From positions 1 through 15,899 of the forward strand of contig JAZOCA010000087.1 of assembly GCA_045596285.1 (NCBI GenBank): a stretch of 15,899 nucleotides of DNA. The letters are read 5' to 3'. Positions within the stretch are counted from its first letter, which is position 1; every line of letters starts with the position of its first letter. Shown here piece after piece: positions 5,544 to 11,299 of this stretch. The notes under the pieces are model-generated. The model did not search any database. It saw only the letters and a list, made by a program, of their open reading frames with translations, and was not told where the DNA came from. The translations under genes were made by a program, and so were the position numbers. Source of the DNA: HGM11416 sp045596285. Its GTDB lineage: Bacteria; Bacillota; Clostridia; Christensenellales; Borkfalkiaceae.

Positions 5544-7532
5544 TTAGCCCATGAAACTATCAAAAAGCCATTTACCGCAAAGATAAGTGCCGTCTTTTTT
5601 ATATTGCATGCCTATGCCGTATGCTTTGCTGTTATATATACTGCCAAGGTAATAACTGCCGTCTGGATAATAAATAATTCCAAGTCCTGCCATTAGCGGT
5701 ATACCAGTCGATTCCCCGGGTACTATAGTGCTAAGGCATTTTTTGCCGTCCTTCCACGTGCAAAGCCCGCAACCGATTTTTTCGCCTTTAGCGTTCACGG
5801 TTGTAACTTCGTGCCTATCGTTATAATCAAAAATCTTAGCGTCTTTATATAGCAAAGCACTGCTTATACCATTTGTTTCGAAGCCTTTTAAACTATCGTA
5901 TTTAACAAGTTCTTTAACTAGGTCGTCATCTTTCCATATGCCGAAAATCGCTTTTCCGTCATCTATTTTAAGCCCAACGCCATTTCTTTTATTTTCAACG
6001 TAAATACCTATAAATAGGCGAGATCCATTGTTTTTTAAATAGGTACAGCCCAAACCGTGCCTATGAAATCTTACTGCTTCTGAAAAATATCCGCCTTCTA
6101 CTGATGAAAATTTTGTAAATTTAAAACCGTTTGTTTTGCCGTCAACTTCTTCTTTAAGTATTAAGCCAGGTCCGTCAAGAACTTGTTTTTTTATCGTTGA
6201 ATTAGTAGTGGTGCTATTTGATGCAGTGGCTACAGTAGCGGTTGTTTTTTGTGTGGTAGAAGGCGTGGGGTTTGTGGCGGTTTTGGTTGAACTATAACTG
6301 CTTGTAGTTGTAGTAGTGGGCTTTGCGCTTGTAGCTGTACTTGTGGTGGTTTTGGTTGAACTATAACTGTTTGTAGTTGTAGTAGTGGGTTTTGCGCTTG
6401 TAGCGGTATAACTTTTTTGTGTTGCAGTATTGCTTGATAAAGTACTGTTAACCGCGCTATAGGTGGGTTTTTGTGGTTGAGTAGTGGTAGAATATGCACT
6501 TTTTTCTACCATAGGCGGAACTTTTAAAGGCTCTTCGGGAACGTATTCGCTAATGAACTGACTAAGGTTAAAGTAGCCCGAATAAACTTTGCCGTCTGCT
6601 TTATATAAAGTACCTTTGCCATGCCAGTCGTTTGCTTTCCACCAGCCTTCGTAACAATCGCCGTTTTCATAAAAACACACGCCGTAGCCTTCCATAATTT
6701 CGTTCACAATAGAACCGCGATACCAGTAATTATTTTCGCTTTTGTATTCGCCGTAACCGTTTTTCATTCCGTTTAGGTACTGCCCTCTATAATAAGAGTT
6801 GTCGGTTATTTTTTGCTCGCCCCAACCTTGAATAAGTTTACCGTTTTTTTCCACGTTATAGGTATATTTGGGTTTCATGCTAACGTGGTAGTATCTATCG
6901 TTTACACCTTCTTTGTCTAGTCGTTGCTCTGCATAAGAGCGAACTATATCGTCATGCATACTGCAAAGGCGTTTTTGTCTACCAACGGTATAAGCATCTA
7001 AAGAATGCCAAGAAGTAACTGCGTCTAAATAGCAAATCTTCATATCGAAATTCATTTCGTTAACACCTTTTATGGGGAAGGTGTTTTTTAAATGGGGATA
7101 TGCGTCAAGCAGTTGTTTTAATCTTTCGTTAGCGCGCGTTTCGCCCACGGTAGAGCGCATTTTTTGCAGCATTTCTTTAATGGCGTTTAAACGAGCGTTA
7201 ATTTCCCCTAAAATTCTGCTAGCGGGAATGCTTAATAGGTCCTTTTGAAGCCTTACGATCTGTTTTAATTTTTTAAAGGCAAGTTCTGCGTTGTCTGGAC
7301 ATACTGAAATGCGTTCCCCTGGACTGAACTCGCCCGTGTTATAATTTATGTAAGACGCCGCTTCACTTATAGCCATGTAGCGCGACTGAGAAAGTTCCAA
7401 GCAAACTCTACCTTCTGCCGGACACCAAGAATTCCAAAGCTCGTGGCGTAACATAATACCCCTAATAAGGTATTCGTGCAAATCGTTCATTCGTTTAATA
7501 AATAATTTTTCGTATTCTGGATTGATAATCAT
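5544..7532 (-). CDS. MORN-repeat protein with helical N-terminus and Thr/Ser linker, 662 aa
   Basis: Third gene of the MORN operon. Residues 1-230 are an unrecognised domain; 84-145 is charged and probably helical or coiled-coil. Residues ~230-322 hold about four MORN repeats, for example GDCYEGWWKANDWHGKGTLY at 291-310. Residues ~345-450 are a low-complexity Thr/Ser linker with a 23-residue unit present twice (376-398 and 399-421). Residues ~450-662 return to degenerate MORN-like repeats such as GSYYLGSIYNSKAYGIGM. No signal peptide or membrane helix is visible, so it is probably cytoplasmic. GGAG lies 8 nt before the ATG; the gap to the upstream MORN gene is 57 bp and no internal terminator was seen. 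MORN repeats are known to mediate protein-protein or lipid contacts; the role here is unknown. Confidence 0.85.
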   Translation of the reverse strand: MIINPEYEKLFIKRMNDLHEYLIRGIMLRHELWNSWCPAEGRVCLELSQSRYMAISEAASYINYNTGEFSPGERISVCPDNAELAFKKLKQIVRLQKDLLSIPASRILGEINARLNAIKEMLQKMRSTVGETRANERLKQLLDAYPHLKNTFPIKGVNEMNFDMKICYLDAVTSWHSLDAYTVGRQKRLCSMHDDIVRSYAEQRLDKEGVNDRYYHVSMKPKYTYNVEKNGKLIQGWGEQKITDNSYYRGQYLNGMKNGYGEYKSENNYWYRGSIVNEIMEGYGVCFYENGDCYEGWWKANDWHGKGTLYKADGKVYSGYFNLSQFISEYVPEEPLKVPPMVEKSAYSTTTQPQKPTYSAVNSTLSSNTATQKSYTATSAKPTTTTTNSYSSTKTTTSTATSAKPTTTTTSSYSSTKTATNPTPSTTQKTTATVATASNSTTTNSTIKKQVLDGPGLILKEEVDGKTNGFKFTKFSSVEGGYFSEAVRFHRHGLGCTYLKNNGSRLFIGIYVENKRNGVGLKIDDGKAIFGIWKDDDLVKELVKYDSLKGFETNGISSALLYKDAKIFDYNDRHEVTTVNAKGEKIGCGLCTWKDGKKCLSTIVPGESTGIPLMAGLGIIYYPDGSYYLGSIYNSKAYGIGMQYKKDGTYLCGKWLFDSFMG
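6270..6407. repeat. Two tandem 69-bp repeats encoding the Thr/Ser linker
   Basis: Two adjacent, nearly identical 69-bp units (6339-6407 and 6270-6338) lie inside the third MORN gene. In frame on the minus strand each encodes TATSAKPTTTTT followed by (N/S)SYSSTKT and a variable end. Few bases differ, which suggests recent duplication and possible copy-number variation by slippage. The unit length equals that of a MORN repeat (23 residues), though the sequence is unrelated. Confidence 0.85.
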
Positions 7533-7560
7533 AAAGGTTTCTCCAAGTTCTTTTTATATG

Positions 7561-7595
7561 AAAATAGGCTATAGGTCGATTATTTGCTATTATAG
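7561..7595 (-). repeat. 3'-flank repeat, copy after the 390-aa MORN gene
   Basis: On the minus strand the last codons and flank read CTATAAT, 5 variable bases, ATAATCG, 2 variable bases, CTATAG, and then TATTTT. The same blocks in the same order and spacing, apart from 3 extra bases before TATTTT, follow the upstream MORN gene (8813-8850). This is a duplicated 3' flank. Confidence 0.65.
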
Positions 7596-8762
7596 GGTAG
7601 TTTTATTAACTAAATTTCCCGCTTTGTATAGGTGTTTTTCTCTTTTTTCGTTAAAAAAAATATAAACGCCTTCTCCATCTTTTAAGCCGTTTTTAAAACT
7701 GCCTTCATATCTATCGCCGTTAGCGTAATAATAAACGCCTTTGCCAGAAAGTTTTCCGTTTAAAAAATCTCCTTCGTATCTGTCTCCGTTTAAAAAATAC
7801 AAAGAGCCTTTTTCATATCTATCCCCATGCACGAAAGTTTGTTTTTCACTTCCACCTTGCGCGGGATATAAAGTGCCGTCGCCGTGCTTTTTGCCTTTTA
7901 AGAATTCTCCGACGTAAACTGAATTATCTTCATACACAAAAATTCCCTTTCCGTGTGGTAGGTCGTTTTCAGATTGCCCAAAATAAAGTTCTTCGCCACT
8001 CGATTTAGTATAATAGTAAACGCAAAGGTTTAGTTTTAAAAAGTTTATAGGGGAGCGGTATCTGTTTTCTTCGCTCAGTTTTCCATTTTGAAAGATTTTT
8101 AGGTTAAATTCTTCGCCGTTTGAATAGAGTAAAATTCCCTTTCCTTCAGTATTGCCGTCTACCACGTTAGAACAAGCCACGCATCCGTCTGTATAGTAAA
8201 AAACGTTCTCTCCGTAAATTTCGCCATCCTTACTTTTACCCACGAACTTATCCCCGTTTGCCCAGTAATGAGTGCAAGGGCCGTTTTGGTAACCGTTTTT
8301 CCACTCGCTTTCTAATTTATCTCCGTTTTCATAGTATAAAACGCCGTGGCCGTGCCTGTTACCATTTTTCCAGTTTCCTTCGTATCTATCGCCATTATCG
8401 TAATAGTAAACGCCGTAACCGTTCCTTTCATCATCTTCACAGTTGCCTTCATAGCGTTCGCCGTTTATCCAAGTGGTTACGCATTTACCGTTTAGCGCGC
8501 CCTCTTTCCACTCTCCGCTTTCCGTGTCTCCGTTAGCGTAATAGAAAGTACCTTCGCCGTTGCGCATATCGTTTTTAAATTCGCCTACGTATTTATTTCC
8601 GTTAGTAAAATAGTAAGTTCCTTTGCCCTGCCGTACTCCTTTCGCAAATTCCCCTTCGTATCTATCGCCGTTAGCAAAATACATTATTCCCTTTCCGTGA
8701 GGATCGCCACGAAAAACCTCCCCTTTATATTTATCTCCACCGATAAATTTTATAGTAGCCAT
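7590..8762 (-). CDS. MORN-repeat protein, 390 aa
   Basis: Second gene of the MORN operon. Nearly the whole protein is 23-residue MORN repeats of the form GDRYEGxFxNGxxxGxGxYYYxN. Nine repeats fill residues 1-215, a 40-residue non-MORN hinge follows at 216-255, five repeats (one degenerate, 303-325) fill 256-371, and a 19-residue cap ends the protein at 372-390. There is no signal peptide, membrane segment or catalytic motif. AAAGGAG lies 6 nt before the ATG. The stop is 57 bp before the next MORN gene. It resembles the upstream 606-aa gene in its start (MATIKF versus MATLFF), hinge length, final block and 3' flank, so it is a tandem paralogue. MORN repeats form elongated beta-sheet structures in known proteins, so a scaffold role is plausible but inferred. 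Confidence 0.9.
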   Translation of the reverse strand: MATIKFIGGDKYKGEVFRGDPHGKGIMYFANGDRYEGEFAKGVRQGKGTYYFTNGNKYVGEFKNDMRNGEGTFYYANGDTESGEWKEGALNGKCVTTWINGERYEGNCEDDERNGYGVYYYDNGDRYEGNWKNGNRHGHGVLYYENGDKLESEWKNGYQNGPCTHYWANGDKFVGKSKDGEIYGENVFYYTDGCVACSNVVDGNTEGKGILLYSNGEEFNLKIFQNGKLSEENRYRSPINFLKLNLCVYYYTKSSGEELYFGQSENDLPHGKGIFVYEDNSVYVGEFLKGKKHGDGTLYPAQGGSEKQTFVHGDRYEKGSLYFLNGDRYEGDFLNGKLSGKGVYYYANGDRYEGSFKNGLKDGEGVYIFFNEKREKHLYKAGNLVNKTTL

Positions 8763-8812
8763 AATAATCTCCTTTGCTTTTTAGGGATAGGGCAACAAAG
8801 TATTAAAAGTTT

Positions 8813-8850
8813 AAAATATCGGCCTATAGCGCGATTATCGCCCATTATAG
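8813..8850 (-). repeat. 3'-flank repeat, copy after the 606-aa MORN gene
   Basis: This is the partner of the copy at 7561-7595, with CTATAAT, ATAATCG, CTATAG and TATTTT blocks beginning at the stop codon. This copy also contains the short palindrome GCGATAATCGC. It supports duplication of a gene together with its downstream flank; a conserved RNA element between the genes is an alternative. Confidence 0.65.
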
Positions 8851-10665
8851 CGGTTTTTGATTAATTATTTTTCCGTTTTTGTAAACACATTCTAATATAT
8901 CGCTATTTATGCCGAATAAAAACCCCTTGCCGTGGCGCTCGCCATTTTTGAAGTTTCCCGAATAAGTACTGCCGTTTCTATAGCGAAGTACACCTCTTTT
9001 ATTAAAAACGCCATTTGAAAAACATCCTTCGTATAAATCGCCGTTTTTAAAGTAGTATTTGCCACGTCCGTGTGGAAGTCCGTCTTTTAATTGTCCTTCG
9101 TAAACGTCCTTATTAGCTTTAAACAGAGTTCCGTTTATTATTCCTTTGCCCTTTTTGTATTCTCCGTAAGCTTTACTGCCGTCTTTATAGCGGTAAAGTC
9201 CTTTAGTGGGTTTACCCATTTCGCTTACGCCCATAAACGAGTCGCCGTTTTTCAGCGTCAGCACAAGGTATTTATCTTTTCGCTTGCATTTTTCTTTGGT
9301 TTTTACTTGGGAAATCATCTTGCCCGCTTCGTAAACGCGCTTTTCACACCTTCCGTCTGCATAACAGTAAAGCGCTTCGCCTTGCAAGTTATCTTTATCC
9401 CACGTACCAACGCATTTGTCCCCGTTTTTTAGGTATAAAACGCCGTCGCCGTGCAATAAATTGTCTTTAAAGTTGCCAACGTAAAGGCTTCCGCTACTGT
9501 AAAAAAAGTTGCCCTTTCCGTCCGTTTTATCATCTTTCCATTCGCCGGCGTAAAACGCTTCCGTCGTATAGCGTAAAAGCCCGTATCCGCAAGATTTACC
9601 TTTATTCCATTCGCCAAAAAAGATTTTGCCGTTAAGGAAATAATAAACGCCCTTTCCGTGGAACAGATTATCTTTAAATTCTCCAAAGTAAACCACGCCG
9701 TTATTATGTTGAAAAAAACCCTTTCCGCAGTAAAGGTCTAAATTCCATTCACCTTCGTAAAAAGATCCGTCCGCATAGGAAAATTTGCCGTTGCCTTGCA
9801 TCGCGTTTTCTTGGAAATTGCCTTCGTACGTCGCGCCGTTTGCCCAAGTAAATTTACCCATTCCGTAAAAATATCCGCAATAAAAATATCCTTCGTAGGT
9901 GTTTCCGTTTGGCAAAATCAATCTTCCTTTACCATCTCTTTTGCCGTTTAAAAAACGCCCTTCATACTTTTCTTCGTCTATATTATCGCAAAATCCGTAT
10001 TTCTTTTTAAAGTATGCGTCTGAAAGTTTATAAACGGAAGTTTTTATCACGTGCATTTTTCCGTCTATATATTCAACTTCTTGCCTTATGCCGTTTGCAA
10101 GCAATATAAAACCCTTTCCAACCGGCTTATCGTCTTCGTAGTTAGATTCGGTAATACTGCCGTTTGATAAAAACAACGTGCCTTTGCCATGTTTTTTATC
10201 ATTTTTGAATTCGCCTACGAAATGATCTCCGTTCGCGAAATATAAAGTACATTTGCCGTTTAGTTTATCGTTTGCAAATTCCCCTATGATTTTATTGCCG
10301 TCAGAGTAATATAAAGTGCCTTTGCCGTGGAATTTTTCATCTAAAAAAGTTCCATCGTAACGCGTTCCGTTTGGCATGGTTAAAATTCCTTCGTTGGTGG
10401 GTTTGCCGTTAACCCAAGTTCCTTCATACTTGTTTCCGTTGGGGCATAAGCGAATAACTTTTCCGTGAAGAACACCGTGCTTCCAGTATCCCGAGTAAAT
10501 ATGCCCGTCTGCGTGGTAATAAGTACCGCACCCGTGAAGTTCTCCGTTTAAAAAATCGCCAACGTACTTGTCTTTATTATTATAGTAAAAGGTTCCTTTT
10601 CCGTTGGGTAAATTGATATAAACGTCCCCCTCGTATTTTCCGTTGTTAAAAAATAGAGTTGCCAT
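8845..10665 (-). CDS. Long MORN-repeat protein, 606 aa
   Basis: First gene of the MORN operon, with about 22 recognisable MORN repeats and two hinges. Repeats fill 1-191, a 40-residue hinge lies at 192-231, repeats fill 232-437, a 36-residue Lys-rich hinge lies at 438-473, five repeats fill 474-587, and a 19-residue cap ends at 606. No signal peptide, membrane segment or enzyme motif is visible. The reading frame stays open up to 10932, but I place the start at 10665: GGGAG lies 7 nt upstream, the product begins MATLFF like its paralogue, and the promoter at 10705-10733 lies downstream of every earlier start. The gap to the next gene is 82 bp. A scaffold or binding role is inferred from the repeat family alone. 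Confidence 0.9.
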   Translation of the reverse strand: MATLFFNNGKYEGDVYINLPNGKGTFYYNNKDKYVGDFLNGELHGCGTYYHADGHIYSGYWKHGVLHGKVIRLCPNGNKYEGTWVNGKPTNEGILTMPNGTRYDGTFLDEKFHGKGTLYYSDGNKIIGEFANDKLNGKCTLYFANGDHFVGEFKNDKKHGKGTLFLSNGSITESNYEDDKPVGKGFILLANGIRQEVEYIDGKMHVIKTSVYKLSDAYFKKKYGFCDNIDEEKYEGRFLNGKRDGKGRLILPNGNTYEGYFYCGYFYGMGKFTWANGATYEGNFQENAMQGNGKFSYADGSFYEGEWNLDLYCGKGFFQHNNGVVYFGEFKDNLFHGKGVYYFLNGKIFFGEWNKGKSCGYGLLRYTTEAFYAGEWKDDKTDGKGNFFYSSGSLYVGNFKDNLLHGDGVLYLKNGDKCVGTWDKDNLQGEALYCYADGRCEKRVYEAGKMISQVKTKEKCKRKDKYLVLTLKNGDSFMGVSEMGKPTKGLYRYKDGSKAYGEYKKGKGIINGTLFKANKDVYEGQLKDGLPHGRGKYYFKNGDLYEGCFSNGVFNKRGVLRYRNGSTYSGNFKNGERHGKGFLFGINSDILECVYKNGKIINQKPL

Positions 10666-10704
10666 AACCTGCTCCCTTATATCTGTAAATAAATCACAGT
10701 TTTT

Positions 10705-10733
10705 AGTATATAAGATTTTAAACGTTTTGTCAA
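10705..10733 (-). promoter_or_regulatory. Promoter of the MORN operon
   Basis: On the minus strand, a perfect -35 TTGACA (10728-10733), a 17-bp spacer and TATACT (10705-10710) precede the 606-aa MORN gene. Transcription would begin near 10698, giving a leader of about 33 nt. This strong constitutive-type promoter also rules out the longer reading-frame start at 10932. Confidence 0.85.
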
Positions 10734-10810
10734 TGATATTTGCAAAAATGAATTTAATTGCTTTTGCCCATAAACGCAGGTAAAATATATTTTGAAAAAA
10801 AGGACCATAA

Positions 10811-10828
10811 TTATATACAAGTATATAA
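10811..10828. promoter_or_regulatory. Candidate operator: perfect 8-2-8 inverted repeat
   Basis: TTATATAC, AA, GTATATAA form an exact inverted repeat ending 17 bp before the -35 box of the ATPase promoter. Its half site AGTATATAA recurs exactly at 10705-10713, overlapping the -10 box of the MORN promoter. Both are A/T-rich, so chance is possible; no regulator gene is in view. Confidence 0.4.
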
Positions 10829-10845
10829 AAAACAAAAAAAAGGGA

Positions 10846-10874
10846 TTGACAAAAGGGCATAAATTTGTTACAAT
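10846..10874 (+). promoter_or_regulatory. ntpF: Promoter of the V-type ATPase operon
   Basis: A perfect TTGACA (10846-10851), a 17-bp spacer and TACAAT (10869-10874) precede the operon. Transcription would begin near 10881, leaving a leader of about 98 nt before the first ATG. Confidence 0.85.
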
Positions 10875-10891
10875 CAAAATAATGGATTATA

Positions 10892-10932
10892 ATGGGGGCA
10901 AAAGAGCAGTTTTTTGCAAAAAGTCGCCCCAT
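10892..10932 (+). promoter_or_regulatory. Hairpin in the leader of the V-ATPase mRNA
   Basis: ATGGGG (10892-10897) and CCCCAT (10927-10932) pair to close a structure that can also hold an inner GCAAAA/TTTTGC stem. It starts about 11 nt after the predicted transcription start. No T-run follows, so it is not a terminator; it may protect the 5' end or be a regulatory leader. It matches no riboswitch class I can recognise. Confidence 0.35.
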
Positions 10933-10978
10933 AAAGCAATAGCAGAAAAAAACGGGAAAACCTTAAAAGGGAATTGTT

Positions 10979-11299
10979 ATGATAAACGAAGTATTAACGA
11001 ACGTAATACAAGCAGAAAAAAAGGCTGAAGAAATAATAGCCCAAGCGCGCGTTAAGGCAGAGCAAATATCTAGCCAAGCGGACGCAGACTGCGCCCAAAT
11101 TTCCGAAAATGCCAAAGAAAGCGTAAAACTTTTGCGCGCTCAGTTAAAAGAGCAAGGCGAAAAGCAAAGCGATAGCGCTTACGAACAGATAATAGAGGGC
11201 GCTACGGCGGAAGCTAAAGAATTAAAGAGCCAAAAGAAAGACGCCGTAGAAAATGCGGGCGAACTTATTTTTAGGAGAATTATAAATGGCAATTGCTAA
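10979..11299 (+). CDS. ntpF: V-type ATPase peripheral-stalk subunit G/H (NtpF), 106 aa
   Basis: A short, highly charged, all-helical protein rich in Ala, Glu, Lys and Gln, with a coiled-coil pattern over residues ~5-100 (EKKAEEIIAQARVKAEQISS at the start of the coil). This fits the stalk subunit that pairs with subunit E to form the peripheral stator holding the A3B3 head. Identification rests on composition, size and its place just before subunit I, as in the E. hirae ntp operon, rather than on a unique motif. AAGGGA lies 6 nt before the ATG. Its last 14 bp overlap the start of the next gene. Names vary (subunit H in archaeal nomenclature, G in others). Confidence 0.8.
   Translation: MINEVLTNVIQAEKKAEEIIAQARVKAEQISSQADADCAQISENAKESVKLLRAQLKEQGEKQSDSAYEQIIEGATAEAKELKSQKKDAVENAGELIFRRIINGNC

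Larger units (their letters stand above)
10666..10978. other. Divergent control region between MORN and V-ATPase operons, 313 bp
   Basis: The region carries two near-consensus sigma-A promoters pointing apart (10705-10733 minus, 10846-10874 plus), a perfect inverted repeat at 10811-10828, and a leader hairpin at 10892-10932. A further GCAAAA/TTTTGC inverted repeat lies at 10742-10767. A weak second plus-strand promoter is possible (TTGAAA at 10792-10797, TATACA at 10814-10819, 16-bp spacer), overlapping the inverted repeat. I see no gene in it. Confidence 0.6.

Noticed and set aside
6270..6407. Possible CRISPR or other array because of the regular 69-bp repeats.
   Set aside because: There are no spacers, the units are directly adjacent and in frame, and they encode part of a protein.
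6230..6499. An 89-aa Pro/Leu/Gln-rich ORF on the minus strand.
   Set aside because: It is the alternate frame of the repetitive Thr/Ser linker; the repeats keep the frame open by composition.
8258..8536. A plus-strand Arg/Ser-rich ORF of 92 aa inside the 390-aa MORN gene.
   Set aside because: It is antisense to regular 69-bp MORN repeats, which keep a shadow frame open; it shows no family features. The same applies to the antisense ORF at 9091-9432.
10666..10932. An 89-residue N-terminal extension, with a hydrophobic stretch, of the 606-aa MORN protein.
   Set aside because: It would start upstream of the operon's own promoter (10705-10733) and inside the leader of the divergent ATPase transcript. 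The start at 10665 has a ribosome binding site and matches the paralogue's N-terminus.
10792..11028. A Lys-rich 78-aa plus-strand ORF across the ATPase promoter and start of ntpF.
   Set aside because: It spans the promoter and leader and overlaps ntpF out of frame; the composition is that of A-rich non-coding DNA.
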